From: Hyphomicrobiales bacterium
GTDB taxonomy: Bacteria > Pseudomonadota > Alphaproteobacteria > Rhizobiales > Rhizobiaceae
Reading direction: 5' to 3'
Assembly (NCBI GenBank): GCA_900473175.1
Contig: UCKM01000004.1
Location: forward strand, 62,001-126,000
DNA length: 64,000 nucleotides
A program made the translations under genes and the position numbers. Below, piece after piece: positions 45,849 through 55,964 of this stretch; within the stretch, counting starts at the first letter, position 1, and each line of letters opens with the position of its first letter. The notes under the pieces were generated by a model that was given only the letters and a program-made list of their open reading frames with translations, did not search any database and was not told where the DNA came from.

Positions 45849-46274
45849 TCAATGATGATGATCGTGCTCGCTCAAAGACATTCTTGCATCCTGCAGAAAT
45901 CGGAACAATGACCCGACCAGCAAACATAACGATACAATGAACAAGACGCCTGCGCCCGGCTCATGGCGGTAACCCAAGAAGGCCACCACAAACCCAAACA
46001 ACAAGAGGATCGCGATCCCGGTCGCACCGATGATCGCGAGTTGCAGGGATTGATTCAACAATATCTCGCGGCGCTTCAGCCGGGCGATATCTGCCTTTAG
46101 CCACGCCCGTGTGGCATCATCATCAGCAATTTGATTGAGGGCACGGATCCGGTCTGTCACCCCTGCCAACCGGTTGATCAGGATTGACACCAGAGCCGCA
46201 ATTGCGGCCAGCAGAAATGCCGGGGCCACGGCATGAGAGATCATGGTCGAAAGTTGTTCGACGTTGACGGGCAT
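45849..46274 (-). CDS. DUF2721 family membrane protein
   Basis: A 141-residue membrane protein with three or four helices (APAFLLAAIAALVSILINRL near 17-36, LAIIGATGIAILLLFGFVVAFLGY near 79-102, VLFIVSLCLLVGSLF near 110-124) and a His-rich tail DHDHHH... ending HDHHH. The connecting RLAGVTDRIRALN and RLKRREILLNQSLQL blocks are typical of DUF2721. Function unknown. The His tail could bind metal but is short. Confidence 0.8.
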   Translation of the reverse strand: MPVNVEQLSTMISHAVAPAFLLAAIAALVSILINRLAGVTDRIRALNQIADDDATRAWLKADIARLKRREILLNQSLQLAIIGATGIAILLLFGFVVAFLGYRHEPGAGVLFIVSLCLLVGSLFRFLQDARMSLSEHDHHH

Positions 46275-46565
46275 ATCTAAACTTGCCTGCTGCTAGCTAA
46301 ACTGGACTCGTCGATGCTGAAGATGCCACCGTTCGAACTTTTCGGCAAACCGGTTTCGAACATGCGCTCGTGACCGTAGTCCTATCCGCTTGCCGGCCGC
46401 GACGGCCTTGTGACATTGCGGCGGCAGGGTTACGCTACCACTGCGGTCCTCCCGAGCAACGAGCAATTCTCATCGATCTCGGCTCAGGGGCCTGGCGACG
46501 GACGGAACGATGGAACCAAGGGTCATCCCAGAACGCAATCCCGCCTATCGTGCGAGTGCAAATCC

Positions 46566-47201
46566 ATGAACGAGCCGCGCTGGCTGCCCGCACTCGCGAT
46601 ACTCGCCGTGCTCGGCCTGCTCGCAGTGCTGCCCCACCACGTTCGACTGATGCCGGTGTGGGTTTCCTGCGTCGTCGCCCTCGCAATTCTTGTGCCGATG
46701 GCCGTTGTCACGCTCACGACGGCGAATAGGCTGTGGCTACGCGCCGAGCGGACAGTGATCATTCTCTTTGCCGCTGCCTATGTCGCTAACACCACTGCGG
46801 AGCTGGCGGATATGATCGGCATTATCACGCTCCATCCGCCGGAAACCCGCTCAATTTCGCTTCTTTCTTCATCGCTTGCGATCTGGGTCACCAACGTTCT
46901 GGCCTTCTCCATGCTTTACTGGCAAATCGATCGGGGCGGCCCGAACTCTCGGGCAAGCAAGGTGAGCGCAAAACCGGATTGGCTCTTTCCGCAGGCGGCG
47001 ACGCCCGAAATCGCATCAGCCGACTGGCGACCATTGTTCCTCGACTATCTGTATCTTGGCTACAACACGGCGACAGCGTTCAGCCCCACCGATGTCCTGC
47101 CGCTCACGCGACGGGCCAAGATGCTGATGATGCTCGAAAGCACGATCTCGTTGTTGACATTGGTCATCGTCGCCGCACGCGCGGTCAACGTTCTCCCATA
47201 A
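46566..47201 (+). CDS. Integral membrane protein (DUF1345-like)
   Basis: A 211-residue membrane protein with about five to six helices, beginning MNEPRWLPALAILAVLGLLAVLP. The C-terminal half, DYLYLGYNTATAFSPTDVLPLTRRAKMLMMLESTISLLTLVIVAARAVN, resembles the DUF1345 and two-helix ion-channel pattern in which a polar T-x-F-S-P-x-D segment lies between two helices. The ATG at 46566 is chosen for the hydrophobic start; the frame is open further upstream but that part is polar and unlike a leader. Function unknown. Confidence 0.65.
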   Translation: MNEPRWLPALAILAVLGLLAVLPHHVRLMPVWVSCVVALAILVPMAVVTLTTANRLWLRAERTVIILFAAAYVANTTAELADMIGIITLHPPETRSISLLSSSLAIWVTNVLAFSMLYWQIDRGGPNSRASKVSAKPDWLFPQAATPEIASADWRPLFLDYLYLGYNTATAFSPTDVLPLTRRAKMLMMLESTISLLTLVIVAARAVNVLP

Positions 47202-47370
47202 TGGCGGGCTCATCGCCCACCATTTCCTCCGCCGATCTCCGTCGGCCACATATTCCGTCTCATTGAATTATTGAGCAGGGGCAGCAATTTGCTCTTTCGC
47301 GTGCAAGGTTTCTACTGCAACAATGGCGTCAGCACTCCTTCCAAGAACGCTGAACCACGGGAACCAGAAA

Positions 47371-47973
47371 ATGCCATTCAATCGCACGTCTCGAATTGCC
47401 CTCGTCCTCGCAGCCACGCTCTACCCGGCGCTTGCCTACGCCCATGTGGGCATAGGCGACACCAGCGGATTTGCGCATGGCTTCGCCCACCCGGTTTCGG
47501 GTCTTGATCACATCCTGGCGATGCTACTCGTCGGTATTCTCGCCTTCCAGCTGGGCGGACGGGCTTTGTGGCTCGTTCCCCTCGCCTTCGTCACTATGAT
47601 GGCCGTCGGCGGAGCGCTCGGCATCGCTGGCATCAACCTGCCGTTTGTCGAGCTCGGCATCGCTCTTTCCGTGATCGTGCTCGGTGCGGCAGTCGGCTTC
47701 GAAGTCAAGGCCCCGGTGGCGCTTGCCGTTGGCCTGGTCGGGCTGTTCGCCGTGTTCCATGGCCATGCCCACGGCGCCGAAATGCCGGCCACGGTCACAG
47801 GCCTCGCCTATGCAGGCGGATTCATGATGGCGACGGCCCTCCTCCATACGGTCGGCATCGCATTTGGATTTGGCATTGGTGGGATCGGCCGGCGGGTGGG
47901 CCCAAGCGCCGTGCGGATCGTGGGCGGCGTTGCCGCTCTAGCTGGCCTCGGCATTCTTACCGGGACGATCTGA
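47371..47973 (+). CDS. hupE: HupE/UreJ family protein
   Basis: A 200-residue membrane protein probably involved in nickel or cobalt uptake. It has a signal-like first segment ending ALAYA and the family motif HVGIGDTSGFAHGFAHPVSGLDHILAML (about 25-52), where the His and Asp residues are thought to bind metal. A second His cluster reads FAVFHGHAHGAEMP. There are about six helices. No hydrogenase or urease genes lie in the window, so its metal customer is elsewhere. The ATG at 47371 is chosen because it begins directly at the signal segment. Confidence 0.88.
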   Translation: MPFNRTSRIALVLAATLYPALAYAHVGIGDTSGFAHGFAHPVSGLDHILAMLLVGILAFQLGGRALWLVPLAFVTMMAVGGALGIAGINLPFVELGIALSVIVLGAAVGFEVKAPVALAVGLVGLFAVFHGHAHGAEMPATVTGLAYAGGFMMATALLHTVGIAFGFGIGGIGRRVGPSAVRIVGGVAALAGLGILTGTI

Positions 47974-47996
47974 GAGATAATGCTACGAATCAAAAA

Positions 47997-48030
47997 GGCC
48001 GGGCAATCGCTTGCCCGGCCTTTCCTTTTT
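47997..48030. terminator. Bidirectional Rho-independent terminator
   Basis: GGCCGGGCAA at 47997-48006 pairs with TTGCCCGGCC at 48011-48020 around TCGC. T-rich tails lie on both sides: TTTCCTTTTT to the right, and the complement of AAAAA to the left. It ends both the rightward hupE transcript and the leftward lon transcript. Confidence 0.85.
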
Positions 48031-48037
48031 GACGCTA

Positions 48038-50458
48038 TCAGTGAGCGATTTGTGCAGTCGCATCGTCCTCAACGGCCGAGGCTGGCACATGCGCCGGCTC
48101 GGTCCATTCGATCGGCTCCGGCTGACGTATCAATGCGTGCTTGAGCACTTCATTGGCGTGGCTGACCGGAATGATCTCAAGCCCGTTCTTCACGTTGTCA
48201 GGAATCTCCACCAAATCCTTGGCGTTGTCCTGCGGGATCAGAACCGTCTTGATGCCGCCGCGCAGCGCGGCGAGCAGCTTCTCCTTCAAACCACCGATCG
48301 GAAGCACCCTGCCGCGCAGGGTGATTTCGCCGGTCATGGCGATATCCTTGCGCACCGCAATGCCCGTCAGTATCGACACGATAGCCGTGACCATCGCGAC
48401 ACCGGCGGACGGACCGTCCTTTGGCGTCGCGCCTTCCGGCACGTGCACGTGGATGTCACGGCGATCGAACAGCGGCGGCTCGACGCCGAAATCGATAGCC
48501 CGTGAGCGGACATAGGAAGCCGCCGCGGAAATCGATTCCTTCATCACGTCGCGCAGGTTGCCCGTCACCGTCATGCGGCCCTTGCCGGGCATCATGACGC
48601 CTTCGATGGTCAGCAGTTCGCCGCCCACCTCGGTCCAGGCAAGACCCGTAACGACACCGACCTGGTCTTCACCGTCGATCTGGCCGAAGCGGAACTTCTC
48701 GACACCGAGATATTCATCGATGTTGGTTTCCGTAACCTTCACCGCCTTCTTCTTGGTCTTCAGGATTTCGGTGACGGCCTTGCGGGCCAGTTTCATAAGT
48801 TCACGTTCGAGACTGCGAACACCCGCCTCCCGCGTATAATTGCGGATGATGGCGCGGATAGCCCCTTCCGAAACCGAGAACTCCTTCGGCTGCAATGCAT
48901 GATCGCGGATGGCCTTGGGCAACAGGTGCCGCTTGGCGATTTCCAGCTTCTCATCTTCGGTGTAGCCGGCAATACGGATGATCTCCATGCGGTCCATCAA
49001 CGGACCCGGGATATTCAGCGTATTGGCCGTCGTCACGAACATCACATTCGACAGGTCGTACTCGACTTCGAGATAGTGATCCATGAACGTGAAGTTCTGT
49101 TCCGGATCGAGCACCTCCAGCAAGGCCGATGACGGATCGCCGCGGAAGTCCTGGCCCATCTTGTCGATCTCGTCGAGCAGGAAGAGCGGGTTGGACTTCT
49201 TCGCCTTCTTCATCGACTGGATGACCTTGCCGGGCATCGAACCGATATAGGTGCGCCGGTGACCGCGGATTTCGGCCTCGTCACGCACGCCGCCGAGCGA
49301 CATGCGGATATATTCACGGCCGGTCGCCTTGGCGATCGAACGGGCGAGCGAGGTCTTGCCGACGCCGGGAGGACCAACGAGGCACAGGATAGGACCTTTG
49401 ATCTTGCTCGAGCGGGCCTGCACGGCCAGATACTCGACGATGCGATCCTTGACCTTGTCCAGGCCATAATGCTCGGCATCGAGGATCTCGTCTGCAAGGT
49501 TGAGGTCGTTCTTGATCTTCGACTTCTTGCCCCACGGAATGGACAGGAGCCAGTCGAGATAGTTGCGAACAACGGTCGCCTCGGCGGACATCGGGCTCAT
49601 CTGGCGCAGCTTCTTCAGCTCCGCATTGGCCTTTTCGCGTGCTTCCTTCGACAGCTTTGTCTTCTTGATGCGATCTTCCAGTTCGGCGGCTTCGTCGCGG
49701 CCGTCCTCGCCGTCACCAAGCTCTTTCTGGATCGCCTTCATCTGCTCGTTCAGATAGTACTCGCGCTGAGTCTTCTCCATCTGGCGCTTGACACGCGAGC
49801 GGATGCGCTTTTCCACCTGGAGTACAGAAATCTCCGACTCCATGAACGACATGGCCTTCTCCAGCCGCGCACGCACGGACAGAATTGAAAGCATGTCCTG
49901 CTTTTCAGGAATCTTGATCGCCAGATGCGAAGCGACCGTATCGGCCAGCTTCGAATAATCCTCGATCTGTCCGGCGGCGCCGACAACTTCTGGCGAAATC
50001 TTCTTGTTCAGTTTGACGTAGTTTTCGAAGTCGGCCACGACCGAGCGCGCCAGGGCTTCGATTTCGACGGCATCTTCATCAGGTTCGGTGAGCGTTACGG
50101 CAGTGGCTTCGTGATAATCCTCACGATCGCTGAAACCGGTGATCTCGGCACGGGCGATACCTTCGACGAGAACCTTCACCGTCCCGTCAGGCAATTTCAG
50201 CAATTGCAGCACATTGGCAATGGTGCCGACCGTATAGATCGCATCAGCCTGCGGGTCGTCATCCGCGGCATTTTTCTGTGTGGCAAGCAGGATCTGCTTG
50301 TCGACGCCCATGACTTCCTCAAGCGCGCGAATGGATTTTTCGCGGCCGACGAAGAGTGGAACGATCATGTGGGGGAAGACAACTATGTCGCGCAACGGCA
50401 GAACGGCATAAAGCCCGCTCTCGCCACCCGCCGGTGTCTTCTTGCTTGCAACCGTCAT
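48038..50458 (-). CDS. lon: ATP-dependent protease Lon
   Basis: Cytoplasmic AAA+ protease that degrades misfolded and regulatory proteins. The 806 residues comprise an N-terminal substrate domain ([25 protein letters not shown]), the ATPase with Walker [16 protein letters not shown] and Walker [11 protein letters not shown], and the protease domain with Ser684 ([11 protein letters not shown]) and Lys727 (GGLKEKLL). The ATG at 50458 gives MTVASKK with AGGAC upstream; longer frames to 50527 read through the leader. A CTTGAAA sequence on the minus strand at 50620-50614 might be a heat-shock -35 element, but I find no convincing -10. Confidence 0.96.
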   Translation of the reverse strand: MTVASKKTPAGGESGLYAVLPLRDIVVFPHMIVPLFVGREKSIRALEEVMGVDKQILLATQKNAADDDPQADAIYTVGTIANVLQLLKLPDGTVKVLVEGIARAEITGFSDREDYHEATAVTLTEPDEDAVEIEALARSVVADFENYVKLNKKISPEVVGAAGQIEDYSKLADTVASHLAIKIPEKQDMLSILSVRARLEKAMSFMESEISVLQVEKRIRSRVKRQMEKTQREYYLNEQMKAIQKELGDGEDGRDEAAELEDRIKKTKLSKEAREKANAELKKLRQMSPMSAEATVVRNYLDWLLSIPWGKKSKIKNDLNLADEILDAEHYGLDKVKDRIVEYLAVQARSSKIKGPILCLVGPPGVGKTSLARSIAKATGREYIRMSLGGVRDEAEIRGHRRTYIGSMPGKVIQSMKKAKKSNPLFLLDEIDKMGQDFRGDPSSALLEVLDPEQNFTFMDHYLEVEYDLSNVMFVTTANTLNIPGPLMDRMEIIRIAGYTEDEKLEIAKRHLLPKAIRDHALQPKEFSVSEGAIRAIIRNYTREAGVRSLERELMKLARKAVTEILKTKKKAVKVTETNIDEYLGVEKFRFGQIDGEDQVGVVTGLAWTEVGGELLTIEGVMMPGKGRMTVTGNLRDVMKESISAAASYVRSRAIDFGVEPPLFDRRDIHVHVPEGATPKDGPSAGVAMVTAIVSILTGIAVRKDIAMTGEITLRGRVLPIGGLKEKLLAALRGGIKTVLIPQDNAKDLVEIPDNVKNGLEIIPVSHANEVLKHALIRQPEPIEWTEPAHVPASAVEDDATAQIAH

Positions 50459-50895
50459 TTCATGTCCTTTCTCAGGCCATTTGGCCAGATCGCCACACCC
50501 GGGTACCCTTTGTGCACGATTGTCCAAATCCGGATCCGATTTTGGGGATCATGCGTGGAGCGGCGTACAACCGGTTTGCAGCTTAACTGTTACTTGGAGT
50601 GGCAGCCTGCCTGTTTCAAGCATCCCGGGTCCAAGCTCATTCACAGAATCGTAATCTATCCTGCTCCTGCAAGAGCCAGAGCGCAATCTTTTGCAACGCA
50701 ACACACCGTGGGAAAGGGTGTGTTTATCGTGGAAATCGTCGCTGCCAGCTCCGATATCCGCGGTGCGATGCAAGGTCCTGCACCATGGTTAATCAAACGT
50801 GATTTGTTTCATAGCGCAATTCATCCGGGTCACAAAACAGAAAAGCTCCGCATGATGCGGAGCGTTTCCTTTCCGGTCACAATATCTCCCACATA
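50459..50895. other. Region between clpX and lon
   Basis: This 437-base stretch carries the clpX terminator at its right end and the lon promoter region. A weak ACACACC/GGTGTGT hairpin lies near 50700-50723. No gene is supported. Confidence 0.5.
50833..50863 (-). terminator. Rho-independent terminator of clpX
   Basis: GCTCCGCA at 50845-50852 pairs with TGCGGAGC at 50856-50863 around a three-base loop. On the minus strand the stem is followed by TTTTCTGTTTTG. It stands 32 bases after the clpX stop codon. Confidence 0.85.
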
Positions 50896-52170
50896 TCAGG
50901 CGGAGACATTGCCCTTTTCTTCCTTGCGCTCGGAGTAGATGTAGAGGGGCCGGGAATTGCCCTCAACCACGTCACCCGAGATCACGACCTCCTGCACGCC
51001 GTCGAGCGTCGGCAGTTCATACATCGTGTCGAGCAGGATCTTCTCCATGATCGACCGCAGACCGCGCGCGCCGGTCTTGCGGGCAATCGCCTTTTTGGCA
51101 ATGGCTTTCAGCGCGTCCTCATGGAATGTCAACTCGACGTTTTCCATGTCGAACAGGCGTTGATACTGCTTCACCAGGGCATTCTTCGGCTCTGACAGGA
51201 TCTGTACCAAAGCCACTTCATCGAGATCCTCGAGGGTCGCGATGACTGGGAGACGGCCGACAAACTCCGGAATAAGACCGAACTTCAACAGATCCTCGGG
51301 CTCGAGTTCGCGGAAGATTGCGCCGACACGGCGGTCATCCGGTGCCTTGACCGCAGCGCTGAAGCCGATGGACGTTTTTTCGCCGCGGGCCGAGATGATC
51401 TTGTCGAGACCAGCGAAAGCGCCGCCGCAGATGAACAGGATATTCGTCGTGTCCACTTGCAGGAATTCCTGCTGCGGATGCTTGCGGCCGCCCTGCGGCG
51501 GCACGGAAGCAACGGTACCTTCCATGATCTTGAGCAACGCCTGCTGGACGCCCTCACCCGACACATCGCGCGTGATCGAGGGATTGTCTGACTTGCGGCT
51601 GATCTTGTCGACTTCGTCGATGTAGACGATGCCGCGCTGGGCCCGCTCCACGTTGTAGTCGGCAGATTGGAGCAGCTTCAGGATGATGTTTTCGACATCT
51701 TCACCAACGTAACCAGCTTCCGTAAGGGTCGTCGCGTCCGCCATGGTAAACGGCACGTCAATGATACGGGCAAGTGATTGCGCGAGATAAGTTTTGCCGC
51801 AACCGGTTGGACCAACGAGAAGAATGTTGGACTTCGCCAGTTCGACTTCATTGTTTTTCGATGCGTGGGCCAACCGCTTGTAATGGTTGTGCACCGCGAC
51901 AGAGAGAACACGCTTTGCATGGCTCTGGCCGATGACATAGTCATCGAGAACAGCCATGATTTCCTGCGGCGTCGGGACGCCTTCACGGGATTTCACCATC
52001 GAGGATTTGTTTTCCTCGCGGATGATGTCCATGCACAATTCGACGCATTCATCGCAGATAAATACAGTCGGGCCCGCAATCAACTTGCGAACTTCATGCT
52101 GGCTCTTCCCGCAAAACGAGCAATAAAGCGTATTCTTGGAATCGCCGCCGCCGTTGCTGACTTTGCTCAT
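50896..52170 (-). CDS. clpX: ATP-dependent Clp protease ATPase subunit ClpX
   Basis: AAA+ unfoldase that feeds substrates to ClpP. The 424 residues have an N-terminal zinc domain with Cys17, Cys20, Cys39 and Cys42 (YCSFCGK ... ICDECVELC), Walker [13 protein letters not shown], Walker [10 protein letters not shown], the pore loop region and the IGF-like loop used for docking to ClpP in the middle of the large domain. The length is standard. It follows clpP, 210 bases away, with a long hairpin in between. Confidence 0.97.
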   Translation of the reverse strand: MSKVSNGGGDSKNTLYCSFCGKSQHEVRKLIAGPTVFICDECVELCMDIIREENKSSMVKSREGVPTPQEIMAVLDDYVIGQSHAKRVLSVAVHNHYKRLAHASKNNEVELAKSNILLVGPTGCGKTYLAQSLARIIDVPFTMADATTLTEAGYVGEDVENIILKLLQSADYNVERAQRGIVYIDEVDKISRKSDNPSITRDVSGEGVQQALLKIMEGTVASVPPQGGRKHPQQEFLQVDTTNILFICGGAFAGLDKIISARGEKTSIGFSAAVKAPDDRRVGAIFRELEPEDLLKFGLIPEFVGRLPVIATLEDLDEVALVQILSEPKNALVKQYQRLFDMENVELTFHEDALKAIAKKAIARKTGARGLRSIMEKILLDTMYELPTLDGVQEVVISGDVVEGNSRPLYIYSERKEEKGNVSA

Positions 52171-52328
52171 TGCAGTTTCCTTTCAGTATCGGTCCCGCTC
52201 TCTCGGGGCCGCCACTTCCTCCAGGTGGAAGTGAATAGTCGTATGCAGAATAGGGTTTCCTAACTCACCAATAGCTTAACGTAACGTCTGTTGGCCTCTA
52301 TGCAAGCCGGATGTGTGGCAGAAAGTCC

Positions 52329-52367
52329 GCATCAGGGTCAAAAAATGTTCATTTTCGACCCTGATGC
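52329..52367. promoter_or_regulatory. Long hairpin in the clpP-clpX gap
   Basis: GCATCAGGGTC at 52329-52339 pairs perfectly with GACCCTGATGC at 52357-52367, and the A-rich interior (AAAATG/CATTTT) extends the stem almost to the loop. It lies 14 bases after the clpP stop. No T tract follows on either strand, so it is more likely an RNA-stability or processing element than a simple terminator. Confidence 0.7.
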
Positions 52368-52380
52368 CAGAATTAGCCGG

Positions 52381-53010
52381 TTACGTAGCGTCGCCTTCCA
52401 GGATCGCCCGGGATTCGAGCACCTTGTCGATGAGACCGAACTCGAGTGATTCCTGGGCGGACATGAAGTGATCGCGATCGAGCGTGCGTTCGATGGTTTC
52501 ATAATCGCGGCCCGTATGCTTGACGTAAATCTCGTTGAGACGACGCTTGAGCTTGATGATGTCCTGGGCATGGCGTTCAATGTCCGATGCCTGCCCTTGG
52601 AACCCGCCGGAAGGCTGGTGAAGCATGATGCGGGCGTTTGGCAGGACGAAGCGCATGTCCTTCTCACCGGCCGTCAGAAGCAGCGACCCCATGGATGCGG
52701 CCTGTCCGAAGCACAGCGTCGCAACTGCCGGGCGGATGAACTGCATCGTGTCATAGATCGCCATGCCGGAGGTCACGACACCGCCAGGCGAATTGATGTA
52801 CATGTTGATTTCTTTTTTCGGATTTTCCGATTCGAGAAACAGCAACTGCGCGCAGATGAGCGTCGCCATGCCATCCTCGATCGGTCCGGTAATGAAGATA
52901 ATGCGTTCTTTCAGCAGGCGCGAGAAAATATCATAGGCCCGCTCGCCCCGGTTGGTCTGTTCTACGACCATGGGCACGAGGTTCATAGCTGTTTCGATTG
53001 GATCTCTCAT
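52381..53010 (-). CDS. clpP: ATP-dependent Clp protease proteolytic subunit
   Basis: Serine protease forming the double-ring chamber served by ClpX and ClpA. The 209 residues carry the catalytic triad Ser106 ([11 protein letters not shown]), His131 ([12 protein letters not shown]) and Asp180 (TLDRDHFMS). The [19 protein letters not shown] start is typical of alphaproteobacterial ClpP. It is transcribed with clpX. Confidence 0.97.
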   Translation of the reverse strand: MRDPIETAMNLVPMVVEQTNRGERAYDIFSRLLKERIIFITGPIEDGMATLICAQLLFLESENPKKEINMYINSPGGVVTSGMAIYDTMQFIRPAVATLCFGQAASMGSLLLTAGEKDMRFVLPNARIMLHQPSGGFQGQASDIERHAQDIIKLKRRLNEIYVKHTGRDYETIERTLDRDHFMSAQESLEFGLIDKVLESRAILEGDAT

Positions 53011-53145
53011 CGGTGGGCCTCAGCGTTTGGAGAATACCGGGGTACAGGTGCCCCAAGATTCGTGGATTACACTTTCGATACATAGGGCGTTGCTACCCGG
53101 TTCCGCAAGATGCAGGCGTGCCATCCGTGGTACAAGGATGGGGTG

Positions 53146-54252
53146 TCACGCCGCCTCCGCCTTAAGCCAGCGCTCAAGCGAGGCAGTGTTGCCGTCCGCG
53201 AGGAACTGGGCGACGCGGCGCCCCACGGCGGCACCGAACTTGTAACCGTGGCCGGAACAGGCTGAAACTACGAGGCATTTGTCCATTTCCGTCGCGAAGA
53301 AACGTTTGTCGTCGGTGAAAGTGTAGGCGCAGGTGACGACGTCGGTGATCTTGTACTCGCCCAAGCGCTTCATCGGGGGCGAAAAACGATCGCGGATTGC
53401 CTCTCCCTCGCCTCGTGCCGGAATGCGGTCGAGATCGGCGTCTGGTGTCTTGCGTTTGTGCAAGCCGGTACCGAACTTCAGGCCGCCGCCACCGCTTGCA
53501 GGAATGATATAACCATCGGTACGGCCGCCGACATCAAGGATCACAGGCGAACTTTCCCAAGCCGCCTTTAGATCCGCTGGCGGATCGAGATAGACGAGCG
53601 CAGTGCGATAGGTTGTGAGCGTCGTTGCCAGATGAGGAAAGAGTTTCAGAACCCAGGCACCCGCCGTCACAATCACCTTGTCGGCGGCAATGACCGTGCC
53701 ATCGGCGAGGCTGACGGAACCCGCCTCGCTATCCACGCCCACCACCTTGGTATCTTCAAGGATCGTGGTTCCATGTGCCCGCAGCCAGCGCGCAATATCC
53801 GCCGCGATCCGCTTGCAATGCAGTGCCCCGCCCTCCGGCGAGAAGAAAGCATAGCGAAATGTGCCTTCATCCAGATAGGCGTAGCGTCTGGCTGCTTCGC
53901 GCGCATCGTAAAGTTCCAGCGGATAGCCACCTTGCTCAAGGCCTTCGCGAAATTCTTCCGCTTCGTCGCCCGCCTCCCGCGATATGCAGATGATGCCTCG
54001 GGCATCAAGGTGGGCTGCGCCTATGTCCAGCCAAAGGGATTGCCACGCATCATAAGCTTCCGATATCGCATCGGCGTAGCCGCCTGCCTTGCCGTAGGCG
54101 CGGCGAATAATGCGATGATGATCCCCTGACGCTGCCAGTGGATTAGGGATTGTCCGCCCTTGCTCAATCATCGTCACGGCGTGGCCCGCCTTGGTCAATG
54201 ACCACGCGGACGACAATCCGGCTATTCCTGCGCCGACAATGGTGATTTTCAT
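53146..54252 (-). CDS. FAD-dependent amine oxidase (N-methyltryptophan/sarcosine oxidase-like)
   Basis: A 368-residue monomeric flavoprotein of the D-amino-acid oxidase fold. Residues 1-33 form the FAD-binding Rossmann motif MKITIVGAGIAGLSSAWSLTKAGHAVTMIEQ. The DHHRIIRRAYG block at about 44-54 is typical of SolA/MSOX-type oxidases. Near the C-terminus SACSGHGYKFGAAVG is present, where relatives hold the substrate and the covalent flavin Cys lies a little earlier (DVVTCAYTFT). It should oxidise an N-methyl or other secondary amino acid to the imine with hydrogen peroxide; the substrate is not known. It is divergent from the P450 gene. Confidence 0.88.
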   Translation of the reverse strand: MKITIVGAGIAGLSSAWSLTKAGHAVTMIEQGRTIPNPLAASGDHHRIIRRAYGKAGGYADAISEAYDAWQSLWLDIGAAHLDARGIICISREAGDEAEEFREGLEQGGYPLELYDAREAARRYAYLDEGTFRYAFFSPEGGALHCKRIAADIARWLRAHGTTILEDTKVVGVDSEAGSVSLADGTVIAADKVIVTAGAWVLKLFPHLATTLTTYRTALVYLDPPADLKAAWESSPVILDVGGRTDGYIIPASGGGGLKFGTGLHKRKTPDADLDRIPARGEGEAIRDRFSPPMKRLGEYKITDVVTCAYTFTDDKRFFATEMDKCLVVSACSGHGYKFGAAVGRRVAQFLADGNTASLERWLKAEAA

Positions 54253-54364
54253 GATTTTATCCTGCTATGCCTTGGGAGTGAGCGAGATTCGGGCGAATAT
54301 GAATCGCTTTGTGCCAGATGCCCAATGGCAGGGTCAATTTTTGCGGAGAATGGAATCGTCTTTG

Positions 54365-55615
54365 ATGCTGCAGTCCCGTCCTCCTTCATTTCATTTTGAC
54401 CCGGCACGCAGGCGTTTGTATCTCGATCCGCACGACCGGACATTTTTCCAGAACCCCTATCCGGCCTATGGACTGCTGCATTCGGAAACGTCGTGCTTCT
54501 TTTGGGAGGATTACGGTTTCTGGTGCTTCATCGGTTATGACGCAGTCAGCCGGCTCCTGCGTGACCGGCGCTTTGGGCGTGAGAAGCGCAACACCACAGC
54601 GGATTCGCAAGGCTATATCGGCGATCGATCACATTTGAAGGACTTCGATCATGCCGAAAAGTTCTCGATGCTCGAATTGGAGCCTCCCGCCCATACAAGG
54701 CTGCGAACGCTGGTAAACCGGGCATTTGTCTCTCGCCAGGTCGAACGCCTTCGACCGCGGATCGAGGCCTTGTCGCACGCCTTGATCGACGCTTTCGAGC
54801 GAAATGGCAAAGCCGACCTCATCGCCGATTTTGCAACGCAGATCCCGGTGACGATCATCGCGGAAATGCTGGGTGTTCCCACTGAAACGGCGCCGCAACT
54901 GCTCGACTGGTCGCATCGCATGGTGGCGATGTACATGCACGGCCGCAGTCGCCAGTCAGAAGACAGCGCCAATGCCGCAGCGGCAGAGTTTTCAGGATTT
55001 CTGCGCGACTATGCCGGAAGGCGCCGCGCCGCGCCTGCCGATGATCTTTTGAGCCTGCTGCTTGCCGCCGAAGCCGATGGTGCAAAGCTCTCGGAAGACG
55101 AACTGATCACGACGGCAATCCTCCTGCTCAATGCCGGACACGAGGCAACGGTGCACCAGACCGGCAACGCGGTGAAAACAATCCTCGAAAGCGGTTCCGA
55201 CCCTGCCGTCTTGTTTGCCGATCCCGAGAGCACCGCAAGGACCGTCGAAGAATGCATCCGATATGATGCACCGCTGCACATGTTCACCCGCTACGCCTAT
55301 GAGGACATCGACCTCGGCGAAGGCATTCGGCTGAAGCCAGGCGACCAGGTCGGGCTGATGCTGGGCGCCGCCAATCACGATCCGCTGGCTTTTACTTCGC
55401 CCGAGGCATTCCAGCCCAACCGGAGCGACCAGAAGAACCTCTCGTTCGGGGCGGGCATTCACTTTTGCATCGGCGCGCCGTTGGCGCGGCTGGAACTGCA
55501 GGTTGCGTTGAAGGTGCTTTTTGATCGCTTTCCCACCCTGCGGTTCAAAGATGGGCCCGTTTATCGTGATACCTATCATTTCCACGGGCTGGAGCGGTTG
55601 GACGTGGAGTGGTGA
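54365..55615 (+). CDS. Cytochrome P450
   Basis: A soluble bacterial P450 of about 416 residues from the chosen start. The heme-binding motif FGAGIHFCIGAPLARLE gives Cys368 as the iron ligand. The I helix reads TTAILLLNAGHEATVHQTGNA with the Glu-Ala-Thr oxygen-activation residues, and the K helix has EECIRYDAP with Glu and Arg. MLQSRPPSFHFDPARRR is taken as the start because it fits relatives; the ATG at 54350 or a longer frame from 54191, which would overlap the oxidase gene, are alternatives. No ferredoxin or reductase gene lies nearby. The substrate is unknown. Confidence 0.9.
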   Translation: MLQSRPPSFHFDPARRRLYLDPHDRTFFQNPYPAYGLLHSETSCFFWEDYGFWCFIGYDAVSRLLRDRRFGREKRNTTADSQGYIGDRSHLKDFDHAEKFSMLELEPPAHTRLRTLVNRAFVSRQVERLRPRIEALSHALIDAFERNGKADLIADFATQIPVTIIAEMLGVPTETAPQLLDWSHRMVAMYMHGRSRQSEDSANAAAAEFSGFLRDYAGRRRAAPADDLLSLLLAAEADGAKLSEDELITTAILLLNAGHEATVHQTGNAVKTILESGSDPAVLFADPESTARTVEECIRYDAPLHMFTRYAYEDIDLGEGIRLKPGDQVGLMLGAANHDPLAFTSPEAFQPNRSDQKNLSFGAGIHFCIGAPLARLELQVALKVLFDRFPTLRFKDGPVYRDTYHFHGLERLDVEW

Positions 55616-55960
55616 TCAAAGCCTGATCACATATTCTTTGCGCGTGGTCTGGAGCACTTCCCAGGTTCCGCGAAAGCCCGGACGCAGTACGAAACTGTCG
55701 CCCGCCTCCACATGACGTTCCTCGCCGTCGTCCGAACTGATGATCGAGCGCCCGGACAGGATGTGGCAGAACTCCCATTCATCATAGACGATGCGCCATT
55801 TTCCAGGCGTTGCCTCCCAGATGCCGGCATAGATTCCGCCCTCAGCCTCGTCGCAATTCCAGGTACGGAATTGCGGATCGCCGGCAATGATACGCTCCGG
55901 CTTTGGCGCGCCGTGCTCGGGTTCAATGCCGTTACAGTCGATTTTTATAAACGATTTCAT
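55616..55960 (-). CDS. Cupin-domain protein (DUF861 type)
   Basis: A single-domain cupin of 114 residues. GGIYAGIWEATPGKWRIVYDEWEFCHILSGRSIISSDDGE at about 40-80 and AGDSFVLRPGFRGTWEVLQTTRKEYVI near the end match the cupin 3 (DUF861) family, which occurs in ureidoglycolate lyase-like and other small enzymes or as sensors. The metal His/Glu set is only partly present (EWEFCH). It abuts the P450 stop codon in convergent orientation and precedes the metY-like gene end by four bases, so it is probably co-transcribed with it. Confidence 0.82.
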   Translation of the reverse strand: MKSFIKIDCNGIEPEHGAPKPERIIAGDPQFRTWNCDEAEGGIYAGIWEATPGKWRIVYDEWEFCHILSGRSIISSDDGEERHVEAGDSFVLRPGFRGTWEVLQTTRKEYVIRL

Positions 55961-55964
55961 CATC

